From Fomitopsis serialis (lineage: Eukaryota > Basidiomycota > Agaricomycetes > Polyporales > Fomitopsidaceae), in the NCBI RefSeq assembly GCF_022376445.1, contig NW_025954978.1, positions 310,001 to 374,000 of the forward strand: 64,000 bases of DNA, written 5' to 3'. The notes beneath the pieces were generated by a model that was given only the letters and a program-made list of their open reading frames with translations, was not told the origin of the DNA and did no database searches. Shown here in pieces: positions 1 through 11,178 of this stretch. The position numbers and the translations under genes are program-made. Numbering within the stretch: the first letter of the stretch is position 1; each line of letters starts with the position of its first letter.

Positions 1-529
1 CGGCGCGTCGTCAACACCTTTCGAGTGGAGAGATCGTCAGACTGAGGAGAACGAGTCGAAGCACCATCACGTGGCCGCGTGCACACGCGTCTGTGGCTGG
101 CCTGCTCGCAGCCACAGCGCTTCATTTCAACCTTCGACCACGACCACGCGGCAAGCCTCGACCGACCTTCGCTCCCGCCTGCTCCCGCACAGCCTACGAT
201 TTGCTTACCAGCGGCCGTATCTTCTACCATATTAGTCGCACAAAGAACAAAGCAGACGCCGCGTGTTCGTTTCAGCTCACTTCTGCGCAGTTCTGCGCGT
301 CCATCCCGGCCTCGGTTTGACCACAGCGTACGGAAATTACCAAAGTCGGACATATCATTGTTTTGTTCCACCGGTAGCTACGTTTTTGGAATCTGCTCTT
401 CATCAAACTGAGTGGTCTTGCTTCGTATAAAGAGCAGCCATGTCGCCTCGAAGGTCGCGGTCCTCATCATCCCGGACTGGAGAGTCCAGCACTTCACCCA
501 GTTCTTCTACCCCGTCGCTTGCACACGAC
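1..529 (+). promoter_or_regulatory. Upstream region of FunK1-1, duplicated with the gene
   Basis: This segment is closely similar to the DNA 5' of FunK1-2 and FunK1-3 (reverse complements of about 37650-38100 and 41612-42000), so the upstream DNA was duplicated with the kinase. A CACGTG palindrome lies at 68-73, followed by a conserved block rich in CGCGTGCACACGCG. A TATAAA box is at 426-431, only 8 bases before the ATG at 440. That spacing places the likely transcription start inside or beyond the first ATG. Similarity runs to the left edge of the window, so the duplicated block may extend further. Confidence 0.6.
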
Positions 530-3336
530 ATGTACGGAACACCGCGCATACAGAAGTCAAACGTTTCGATCACCCAGAAGAAGCAAACACTCCAGTCGAG
601 CGAAGTGAACAAGGAGTCTTGGGCGGCCGAGATCGACGGCAAAATCAGCCTCTTCGATGAGGATATCAAGGATTTCTTTGACGTCTATGTTCCGTTCGAC
701 AATCCGTTTGGTGGCTCGCGTCCGTGGTCCGATCCAGCTGCTGTCTTTGCAGACGTCCCTTCCTCGGGACCGGAGACCGCAAGGTACCCAGCTCAGGTAT
801 GTTCAGCTGCGTTGCCACATCGGGAAGTCTTGTCTGACTCTCTGGTTAGATCAAGGCACTCGAGAGCATTGTTGGCGAGTTCGAATACCAGCGTAAGCCC
901 CTGTTTGCCAATGGTAGCAGATGCAGCGTGAAGTTCCCGTTCCCGAAGTGGGAAGAGGAACACCACTACACAATGCCAGATATCCTGATGTCGTTCCCGG
1001 GCGAAGACGATGATACGGGGGGACGTACGTGGCAAAGCATCTCCATGGTCTTTGAGATCAAACCAGGAAAACACGAAGACCCATTTGGCGACTATGGGTT
1101 GAAACACGGCAAGTTGGCGACGGGCGTACTCACGCAAATCGCAAAGAGCGCGAGGAACATCATGCTGACGCATGGCATGCTGTTCGTGTACATCGTCGGC
1201 ATTTACGACAGCATGGCTCGTATCTACCGCTTCGATCACGCAGCGGGAGTCGCTTCCCAAGCGTTCGATATCAAGAAGGATCCCTGGCCTCTTCATGAAC
1301 TAATCTGGCGGTTCTGTCATCAGCGAGCGCGCGCTGGAGGCCTAGCGGGAGCACCGTTCACCGATATGGTCCTTGGCGCGGATCCATCGCTTCGACGAGT
1401 TACCGATGAGGACATCAAGCTGGTCGACGAGGAATGCTCCAGGACGGGGAGGGACCGTCTCACGGAGGACGAGAAGGAAGCGTGCCGATGGATGACCGTG
1501 ATACGGTACAACGAAGACGGTTTGGAGGTGGGCGCAACGAGATATCTACTCTACCGACTTCGCTTCCTGAACCCACGGCTGTTCTCGCGATCGACGATGG
1601 TCTGGGACGCGCTTGAGGAAGGGACGTGGCAGCTCTGCGCTATCAAGGAAGCCTGGAGACAACTGGCTCGTGATCGTGAAGATGTGCTGTACGGCCACAT
1701 TCGCGACGCGTTTAGCAACCGGCCGTGGTGGGAGATGATCGAAGACTACGTTTTCATGCACTGCAACGACGAGCCAGGTCCGGATAAACCCTCGCTGCCT
1801 GATGGCGGGTTCCAGTTGGATGACGAAGGCCACCCATACTCACGGAAGAATTGGAGGAGATGGTGGTGGCGGCGTCGCTCGACATCGGCGTGACAGAGTT
1901 GTATGGCCTACCGGACGTGGTATACGGCGAAGACCTCGGCGCACGTGAAGCAGCGAAGGTCCTCTCGAGTTTGGGCAGTTCATCAGGCTCCGACTCGGAG
2001 GTAAGCGATGCAGACCTCGATCTGGTCGCCAGCAGTGCAGATCGACCGCCTGCATACGACGTCTATCATCGTACGGTCTGTGCTTGGCTGAGGGGTAGCA
2101 AGAAAGCGAAGTACAACGAACGGAGCCATATGCGATTGGTGATGAGGACAGTAGGTCGTCCTCTGTCGAGCTTCAAGTCGACAAAGGAAGTCGTCAGGAC
2201 CCTTCGAGATGCAATTCACGGTATGTTTTCCTCGCTGCGTGTGTTGGTCAATGGCGCTCATTCACGTCCAGGACATCGCCAGGCATATCTTGCAGGCACG
2301 ATTCATCGTGACATCAGCGAGGGAAATGTCATGATTGTCGATGATTGGATGTGTTTCTTCGTTGGGTTTCTGCTCGACCTGGACTACGGCTTCGATTGGA
2401 AATCCGCGCTGAAACACGCAGGCTTGCCGGTCAGTGAGGCAAGCTGGAAGGAGTTCGTCGACGTGTACAACAAGAACTTGCCTCATCTTGAACGGCCTGC
2501 GCCTCCTGAGATAGATACCCCCATCCTTGGCCCTGGAAAAGAAGACAATTTGGGCCAGGACAACAAGGAGACCCGAGAGAAGTGGGAAGCTAGAATGAGG
2601 ATGAAGGAAAGAACAGTGCGTGCTCCGAGTTAGCGTTTGAATGGCCAGCTACTTAGACTAACCGTCTTTGTAGGGCACACTTTACTTCATGGCCATCGAG
2701 ATACTAGAGACGTATGTCGCCCATGACGTTCGCCACGACCTGGAGTCATTCTTTTGGCTCTTGCTGTGGGTTGTTCTGCGCTACACGAACCACACAAGCT
2801 GTCCGCCCTACCACGTGTTTATCTCGGTATTCGGCGCACAGGATGCAGAGGACAGCGCGGCGAAGAAAGCGAGGTTTCTCTCTAGGTCCATGAATTGGGG
2901 AATCAAAGACAACGCGCCTCTGACCACACTCGTTCGCAAGTTCAAGATCCTCTGCTACAAGAATATGCCCACATATGTCGACCCCTCCAAGATTGTCGTC
3001 CCTCTGACGTACGAGAGCGTATTGGCTTTGTTCGACGAGGCCCTTGCGGATCCATCCTGGCCGGAGAACGACCACGCCCTACCGTTCAAGCTTCCAAACG
3101 ATAGTGACACCTCGAAGTCGAAGCATGAGTCTGCCGCGGCTGGCGGCCCTAGTGGCGATGAATCTCGCACGTCGAATGAGGGCAGGAAACGCACCCGGGA
3201 AGCGGAGCAGAGGAAAGGCGCGAACAATGTCAGGCCTGATCCATGGGCAATGCCTCCGCCTGCTCCCAAGAGGGTGCAGACAGGTCGTCCTAGCCCCTTG
3301 CGCTTCGAAGTGAGCGATTCAGGAGAGGAAAACTAA
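530..3336 (+). CDS. FunK1-1, fungal-type protein kinase, with one frame break
   Basis: Member of the FunK1 family (Pfam Pkinase_fungal), expanded in mushroom-forming fungi; substrates are not established. Four exons read as about 530-796, 850-2220, 2272-2615 and 2674-3336, with short GT-AG introns. The catalytic loop HRDISEGNVMI is encoded from about 2306 and the DFG position reads DLD in FLLDLDYG. An acidic, Lys/Arg-rich, probably disordered tail follows the kinase domain. An in-frame ATG also exists at 440, but the TATA box just ahead of it and the structure of the paralogs favour the Met at 530. The frame breaks at 1833-1835: FunK1-2 continues HPILTEEL in frame, whereas here one C is missing from a C run and the frame moves by -1, then stays open. 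It is either a damaged gene or a sequence error; I favour error because unrelated neighbours show the same defect. Confidence 0.85.
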
Positions 3337-3725
3337 GTATTGTGTGTCCTCACCTCGATATGTGATGTTGTGTACGACGAGTATATTCTGTCCAGACTGC
3401 CGTAAATGTAGCCGCTGCCCTCTCCGTCTCGCGACTTTTGCTTATCTATGTACTCTCGGACTTCTGCGCTGCAATACAACCCATCAACTTATATACCAAT
3501 GACCGGAACGGACATGTACTAGTAAGTACATTGACCTGTACAACACCCGCCGCGCTGAGGTACCACCACGTGATCGAGCGTACCCGCCGCGTCTGTGGCG
3601 TCACCGCGCGACCTGAGCGGCTCAACGCGTCTCCTCGTTCCCGCCGCCCGGAGACCCCCTCCTCTTGTTCGAACCGCCTTTATCTGAACGACTAGCCCGG
3701 AGAATATACATCCGTAGGTCATCTC
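3337..3725. other. Intergenic region: FunK1-1 3' end and polymerase eta promoter
   Basis: No gene is seen. A CACGTG motif at 3567-3572 is followed by a GCGTCTGTGGC-like string that resembles the block upstream of the FunK1 genes. It lies about 154 bases before the polymerase eta start. No clear TATA box is seen. Confidence 0.5.
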
Positions 3726-6304
3726 ATGGCCGCTGATACGACCGCGAAACCTGTTTCATGGAAAGGCAAGGGGAGGGCCACACAGTCAGGCGCGGAAGCC
3801 GACTTCTACGACCTCAACCCTACAATCACCTACCGCCAACTACACTCGCGGAATCTTGGAGTAAAGGATCCTCTACGTGTGATAGCGCTGTGCGACAGCG
3901 ACGCGTTCTACGCTGCGTGCGAGCAGGTCCGCCTAGGAATTGACCCATCGCGGCCTTTGGTAGTCCAGCAATGGGACTCCCTCATCGCCGTGAATTACCC
4001 CGCACGCAAGTTCGGCATTACACGTATGGAAAAGATCAAGGAGGCAAGAAAGAAGTGCCCAGAACTGGTTGTCGTTCATGTCGCGACTTATAAGGAGGGG
4101 GAGAAGGAACCTGGATATTGGGAGAACCCTGATACCCTAACACATAAGGTGAGATTCTCAGCTTCTGCCCTGTCGGTCAGCGACACTCTCATATACTGCA
4201 CTGGCGTAGGTGTCATTGGATCACTACCGACGAGAAAGTATGAAAGTTATCCGCATGTTCCAAGAAGGTCTCCCTACTGGCGAAATCGGTATGCATTCAC
4301 GTCTACTCTACCGACTCACCCTAACGAACGTGTCGCAGAGAAAGCGTCGATAGACGAGGCTTTCATTGACTTCACTGGGCCGATTCGGGAAGAAATCCTT
4401 CGACGATACCCCTATCTCGCACAGGTCCCTCCAGATGCACCAAACGGCGCTGACAGTCCTCTTCCGCCCCCACCGCCTATCATGTGGGACGACCTAGGAG
4501 TAGTGATACCCTTAGTGACACGTCGTCAGGAGGCTCTGCAGCAGACGCAGAAGCTCCCAGTGACCAAGACGTCTCGGACGCCGACGATAAGGGTGTCGAT
4601 AACGTCGATACGACTACTTGGCACGATGTTGCGCTCGCCATCGCCGCTGAGCTAATGGGAAAGATTCGCCATGACATTTACATGAAACTTGGTTACTCAA
4701 CATCGGCGGTGAGTCGTGGCTTCTGGATCTGGAAGCGGTTTGTTTATGCCAGCGCCAGGGTATAGCTAGGAATAAATTTCTGGCAAAGGTTGTTCAACCC
4801 TATATCCTGAGACGCGTCTTGTTGACAAGCTCTACAGCTCATCGCGTCATACAAGAAACCTAACAACCAGGTATGAAGGTTTCCTAGCGCGACGAGACGT
4901 GATGCACATTTGGCATGCTCAGAGCATCCTGCGTAATTTGGCAATACCGAACTACCTCAGGCCTTACCATTCCAAAAGGTCAAAGTCACGCCACAGAATC
5001 TACCTCGACTGAGACTCAGCGCTTGACTGCTAGATTCGCTTTCTCGGAGGGAAACTCGGGAAAGCCATCGCCGAAGAATATGAAGCATCTACCGTTGGTG
5101 ACTTACTGTGAGTGCCTGTGTGAGGTGTCGCTACCAGCACTCACGCTGTGTCAGGAGCATTTCCTTAGGTGAGTCAGTCGATCATCACGAATCGCAATAC
5201 CTTCGAACCTCACATTACAGAGGAGATGCAACGCAAGTTTGGCGAGGAGTCTATCTGGGTATACGAATCTCCGGTGTGTGGTCTGAACCAGCTATGTATT
5301 GAATTGCTAACCCCAGTCCTCGCCGCCAGAGGCATAGACCGGTCCGAAGGTGTGGACAGTCTTCATTCTGCCCCGCAATCTGTCTCGGCTGACTATGTAC
5401 CAACCAGTCAAGGAGAAGCCGGCAGTCAATAAGAGCATGATGGCATCGAAGAATCTTCCAAACCCGATCACGAAGACGTCGCAGGGGCACCACTGGATCA
5501 GAGTGCTCGCGGCGGAGCTGGCGCTACGCCTGCGCGAAGCTAGGGAAGAGATGCCGCGCTGTGGCCGAAGACGCTGGTGTTGCATGCCCGACAAAGTTCG
5601 TCGCTTCACTTCGTCTCTGCATACCCCTGTTCATCCTGATACTGGGTGGCCATCGCTAAGGCTATGACGCGTCGCGGTCAAAACAGGCAGCGTTCCCGTT
5701 CACACGCGATGCATCCGTTGACGTGATCACATCTGCGGGAGATAGGCTCTGGAAGGAGCTTATAGGCACTGATACCTCCCGAACGACACCAATGAAGATC
5801 ACAAACGTCGCTCTCGGGTTTACAGGGGTCGAAGCCATGGAGGCAGGGCAGCGCAGCATCCATGGCTTTCTCAAGCCACCTTCGACGTCAAAGCAGGCCC
5901 AGAGTGCAGACGTCCCTGTCAAACGCAAGAGGGACCCGCACGAAGACACGGAGGACACCGGGCGGGACTTCGTGCGGCAGAAAAGCAACAGCGACGTTGC
6001 TGCTGGCTCCCCTGACGGCACCACTTACTTCACGTGCGACAAGTGTGGCAAGCGCATATCCCTGCCTGGAGACTTGATAGATGATGGTTTGGAAGACGTG
6101 ATCATGCAAGAAGCGCTTGAGGCGCTGCGCGTGGAACACAAAGACTTCCATTATGCGCAGGAGTTGTCCAAGCAACTCAGCTCCGTCGGTTCCCCTCGCA
6201 AGTTCCGACCTTCATCTGGAGAACAGGCTCAACCGGCGACCACGAGGAGAGGGGGACGGCCAAAACAGTCCGATAGCATAGCCAAGTTCTTCTCCGCAAA
6301 GTAA
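3726..6304 (+). CDS. RAD30: DNA polymerase eta (Rad30-type translesion Y-family polymerase), two frame breaks
   Basis: Y-family polymerase that bypasses UV lesions at stalled forks. The metal-binding motif LCDSDAFYAACEQVR is near residue 55, followed by AVNYPARKFGITRM; the second catalytic motif KASIDEAFIDFT is encoded near 4340. Further conserved blocks in order are ELMGKIRHDIYMKLGYSTSA, NKFLAK/LIASYKKPNNQ, AIPNYLRPLPFQK, GKAIAEEYEAST and SKNLPNPITK. The C-terminus has a UBZ3-type ubiquitin-binding zinc finger (CDKCGKRI ... EHKDFH, about 6037-6160) and a PIP-like ending, SIAKFF, for PCNA binding. There are about nine exons with short introns. Two -1 frame breaks do not fit introns: at about 4496-4520, after the WDDLG motif, and at 5554-5559, before LWPKTLVLHARQ. 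Both point to a missing base. Family identity is certain; the printed frame is not translatable as it stands. Confidence 0.9.
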
Positions 6305-6863
6305 CGCGCCAACGTTTGACGTGATGACATCCTTTCTTTTGATCGACTTATCTTTATTCACTTTAATATCCTTCTGCATGTAGGTTTGTTGTAGAACGAA
6401 GGAATGGAGTAGAGGCATGCGTCGGGGCGCGCACCTCGTGTCTACACACCAGCTCGCACCTCTGCGATGGTCGCTTCGACATGTATACGGCGCACTGTCT
6501 GTCAACTCATCGTGGGTTCCCATACGTGTCAGTTACGCCGGACACATCTTATGATGCACCGCCATAGTACTGCCATCGAAGCAACTAAACTCGCTATGAA
6601 GCTGACGACGTGACTACGGCGCGGTTGAGCTCTTCCCGCTCGGTCTCAACGCACTTTCGCGCTGGTAACGGGCCGCTTTCCTTTTTATATTCGTTCTTCC
6701 AGGCAGGTTCCTGTCGTCCACTTCTGGGCACCTTCTCGCCAGACGCAGGGCATCGTCGGCAGCTCCTTGCTGTTTCTACACGGGACGGCCTTGTCGGGGA
6801 CAGACCTCCTCAGCTCTTGCTTTTCGTATTGTATGCTTGTTTTACACTGACAGTTCTTCGACC
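6305..6863. other. Intergenic region upstream of the 7TM receptor gene
   Basis: No convincing gene. A TATA-like AT-rich string (TTTTTATATTC) near 6680 lies about 180 bases before the proposed receptor start and is followed by C/T-rich sequence, as is usual for fungal promoters. Confidence 0.4.
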
Positions 6864-9708
6864 ATGCGGGAGTTTGGCGGGACATCTGGGAGGCTACCGG
6901 GCGATACACTTCTGCGGAGGCAGCTTCGCTGGTGGTGAGTCTACATTCAGTTGCTACTCTTCTAACCGCTAAAGCGGTCGTGCAACAGGCCGTTATCGTC
7001 TTCGCTATCGTATCCATTCTGGCTGTTGGAGGTTTCCTCGCATACGTGGCTCGCCTTTCCTTATGTGCATTCATGGCGAAGCGACGTGGAGGACGCGAAC
7101 AAGCTCAAGAAACGCGCTCCTTCTTTCAGACACAACTGGGAGCCTATACCGTGTCATTGTTGCTGAGCAATTTCTTGATGAGTATCGCGTTCATTTTCAA
7201 TGCATACTGGGTGGAATAGGCGGCGTACGACAAGGTATTCCGGCGACCAATGTGTATGCAGTCTTACTGACAATGCTTCCAGACGCCCTTTGTACCGCCC
7301 AAGGTAAAAACATCAACATCGCGGAGAGCTCATTAACTCATTACGAATCACATTTGCAGGGTTTGTCAAGCAGTTCAGCATCACAGCTAGTTCCTATTTC
7401 ACATCAGCAATTGCCATTCATGCATTTACCACGCTTGCGTGTCGTCGTCGATTGCCGATTGGTTCTGCGGGTGGCTGTTGTATCGGGCTGGGCGGCAGCA
7501 GCTGTCATGGGTCCGTATTACTTCATTCACCAAGTTACGAGACTGAGCTAGATGGGTACCTCAGGTATCATCCCCGCCATGATTGATGACGACAACCATG
7601 GTTCGCTATACGGTTTCGACGGCATGTCTTGTGGGATTTCGCTGGCCTACCCTGCCCTTCAGCTGTTCTTCCAAGTCATTCCTGTACGTGTGTTTCGCCT
7701 TATAGGCAGTGTTACCTGTAGTTCACACAATTGCTGTCAGGTGTTCCTTGCGATAGCCACCTCGATACTATTCTACACTCTCGTCTACCTCGTCCTACGC
7801 GGTACCATCTCCATGAGCAACGGACTGAGGCTCAATTTCAACACCGAGGACCGCAAGCGTTCATTGGACATGGACGGCAGTGATCCGAAGTATCAGCAGT
7901 TCATCCTGACTGTCGCGAGAAGCCTACTTTGGTAGGTCTCCGATGCAAAACCGACTTCATTGGCTAATCGATGCTTGCGACTCAGGTACCCAGTAGGTCC
8001 GTAGCATCCAACTGACTCGACTTGTCTTCGCGTCTGACTGTAGCGCAGCTTTCATCTTGCTGAACCTTGCAGATATGGTGATTGCCTTGTTGGAGGTGGC
8101 GGGGAATGAAGACCTGCCTTTCGGGTTGCATGTCTTTGGCGACTCCACCGTCGGCACGCTAGGTATGCATCTTGTCAGTATCTTGACTGAGCCCAACTCA
8201 TCACACGCTGCAGGCCTAGCAAACGCGGTCATTCTGCTGAACACGCTCCGCATCATAGCACCGGTCATCGGGAACCACACGCTCGGAGGCCCGCAAGTCA
8301 CCGGCGACTCAGAGAGTTTCTTCGCACCGAGCACCTCCCCCATCGACCCTCCCGGGACATTGTGCCTCAGTGACCACAAAGCCTCGTTGAGCATCGACTC
8401 CACGTACAAAGCCGACACGACCGCCGAGGCGTACCTCACCGCCTTGCCTATCGCGCACGTCTCGTCTCGGCGGAGGGCGCACGTAGACCTGAGCGACGCG
8501 CTCGCTGCGCTGAAGCCCCCGGTCCCGCCCAAGCGTAACTCGAGACCACAGAGCCCGGACAAGTCGCCCTCGCGATATACCTTCCCGCGGTCGGCCGTAA
8601 CCTCGCCCAAGCCTGCGCATATGCAAAACCCCGACCGTCTGCACATGGCTCGCCCCGGTTTCATGCACAGCGCGGTTCGCCTCGCTCGTTTGACGAAGTC
8701 CCTTTTGCGGCTCGTCACAAGCCGCCTCCGCTCGAGGAGCCGCTTCGGAGCCCGCTCATGGCGCCCATCGTCACCGTCGTCAGCCCTCAGGGCGATCACT
8801 CTCCCGAAGCCCGCATCGTCCACCGAGATGCCGCGCGGGCGGTGGTCACCTCGCCCCCGCACTGCGCTGCGCTGTTCTCCATCTCACGGCCTGCCTCGCT
8901 CGTCCAAGCCGATGCCCACCTGCTAGTGCGGACTCGCTAGCCGCTGTGCGCGGTGTCACAGCTCGAAGCGCGCGCCAGGGAGCTAAGCCAGGAGCGACGA
9001 GCAGCCTCATATCTCTGCTGTCAGCGCCCGCGCCCGGTACGTTCGATCCGCGCGTCGGTCGCACGAGCGGGAGCGCACCCAGTAGCAGGGCGCCCTCTAT
9101 CGCGTCCAGCACGACGAGCTTCCGTGGGCTGCCGCCGCACCCGAGGGCGCTGAGGGCGGCGTGGGAGGAGTAGTGCGCAGGCGAATGGGAGGATGCCCTC
9201 GCCGTTGACGGTCAATAGTGGCATTCAAACTGGCAGCGCTCCACCCAACGTGGCAGCGGTGGTGGACAGTCCACGACGGCCTGAGGCCAACGTTCCAGCT
9301 CCGGCTCCCAAGGCGGCAGCACCCCCGAACGTACGGTCAAGCACGGCTACGCGCCGTGCCCAGTCCGTCAGTCAGCGCCACCCCTCCGCGGAGGCATGCC
9401 CGGCAAGCCTGCGCCCACACGCGCCATCCCGCGTTCGCAATCCAGCAACGACATCCGCGGGCCGCGCCCGACCCTCATGCGCTCAGCTCTGCACTTCCCG
9501 CAGCGGCGTCAGCGTCGGCGAACGGTGTCAGGCTGTCGCGGAGGCGCTCTCCGCGCGCATGCCGAGCGTCGCGTCGCTCAAGTCGCCGTCGACGGTGAGC
9601 CTCGTGGGCGATGGGTCCGTCCCATTACTTGCCGGCCGTAGGATGACGGTGGTGCGCCGCTCGTCGAAGATGGGGGGCGTGGTCGTCTCCCCGGGTGGGT
9701 ATATCTGA
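6864..9708 (+). CDS. cAMP-receptor-like seven-transmembrane (GPCR-type) receptor, several frame breaks
   Basis: Seven hydrophobic segments appear in order: TM1 VIVFAIVSILAVGGFLAYV (about 6990), TM2 VSLLLSNFLMSIAFIF, TM3 in the FVKQFSITASSYFTSAIAI region, TM4 around SGWAAAAVMG, TM5 VFLAIATSILFYTLVYLVL, TM6 after RSLLWYP, and TM7 GLANAVILLNTLRI (about 8215). The pattern WVE-GGVRQ, CTAQG, YPALQ and the loop after TM5 match the slime-mould cAMP-receptor-like class of basidiomycete receptors; the ligand is unknown. A Ser/Pro/Arg-rich cytoplasmic tail follows, with blocks such as PPVPPKRNSRPQSPDKSP. Frame breaks, each -1, are evident at about 7216-7220, three between 7430 and 7560, and more in the tail (8590-9520), so the end of the gene is uncertain (candidate stops at 8940, 9173 and 9708). 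The start at 6864 is provisional. Confidence 0.7.
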
Positions 9709-11178
9709 TGGGTTTTCCGTGCATACAAGCATGCTGTAGATGTCGGGCTTTCGTTCCAATCCATTCTCCCGCAGATCATTCATTATTCTGTTCGTTGTCC
9801 TGAGGCTGCTTGAGATGTGTCGTTCGCGGTTGATTTCCTTGCAAGCGTTTGTCACGTCGGACACCTACACCCACACTCACTGTTGTATTATATCGCTGTA
9901 TCGTGTATCTTGGAGGACTCGTGTACGGTGTCGGTGTGCATAGGCGGTAGATGTAGATGTATGTATAGACGTACCGGGCCCGTGTTCCCCACTTCGATGA
10001 AGATGAGAACATGTCGGACTGTCAGCCTGTGACTCATGAAATTCGCAGCTGCAACCGCAGGAAGGACGTCGGTGTGGGTTCGGTGATGATGCGAGTGGAA
10101 ACATAGCAATGCCTTGCACGACACACTGGCAGCGGTCGACGGTTCCGCCTGTTGCGCCGAAAGTCAAAGTTCGACTGACCGGGCTATGGAGAGCCTATGT
10201 ATCTTCTGTCGATGTATGACCGCAATTAACTCGAGGCCGAATGACAACGCAGGCCCTTCTTATCGCGCGAGGAATGTGTGTGTCTCTACTGACCTGTTGA
10301 TCAAGGCCCGGCAGTATCCAATCGCGGATATCTCAGACTTCCCATGTTCCGACACTCGCGCGAGTATGATGAATTGAAGATAGATTCGACACTTTGCCAT
10401 TGTTCATCAGCTCACAGGATACCAAAAAAGCAAGTTCGATGTTATCGTGCCTTGAGAACAACTCGAGGACCGCAATCCGCACATAACAGCACCCGGTGGA
10501 CTTCTAACACAGCCTGGTGGACATCGGCACCCAATGGCGACAGTCAGGGACGTCTGCGACCTTGAGATGGAGTGAAGCTTCGCAAGCTCATATGAACGCC
10601 CGCAGAGTATGTGTAATGAGATCGCAGCTCAAGGGCTAGGATGTAGAGACGATGGGTGACCTGGTGGCGTTGATGCACTTCGAGCGTCAAGACGTCCATA
10701 GCCTCGGTGGGCGACGTCTGTATCCGGGGCCGCGAGACGTGTATGGCACTGACATATCGAGCAATAATATATCCGCATCGCAAACTGAATACATACTTGC
10801 GGTGTACTTGCCGGGGGGAATCCTCTGCGCCCACGACTTCGCGTCTAGGACTGTATGCCTCCAGAGCCGTTCTGCGCCACCTTCCTCAGACTGTCGTATG
10901 GTGCTTACGACCTCGCTGTGCAGAGATAAGCCCTTCGAAGTTCGGGGTACAGGTGTGTGTGAGAGATGTCGTGTTTGTGTTGGACAGATGTGGGCGAGGA
11001 GAGATGATGGAGGGGAGCAAGACGAGCGCGTGTCCGGGACAGGCGAAACATTTGGCCTTGTTTGGCAGGTGCCCCCGGCTCGTATAGGGACACTGCATCC
11101 GCCCCTTGCTGCAGCGCGGATCGCCCCTCCTCGTCGTCCCTCTACACCTTCCGCTCTTCTTCTTTCTATCTTGCAGTT
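9709..11178. other. Long intergenic region before ras1
   Basis: About 1.5 kb with no ORF that resembles a known protein; overlapping open frames on both strands at 10650-11300 look random. The last 80 bases before the ras1 ATG are strongly C/T-rich, a common feature of highly expressed fungal promoters. Confidence 0.5.

Noticed and set aside
3665..3690. GTTCGAACCG string resembling a tRNA T-arm
   Set aside because: No matching acceptor stem, D-arm or anticodon arm around it on either strand.
4500..4515. A 16-base GT...AG stretch as an intron to explain the polymerase eta frame change
   Set aside because: Far too short to splice, and its removal would give the wrong frame.
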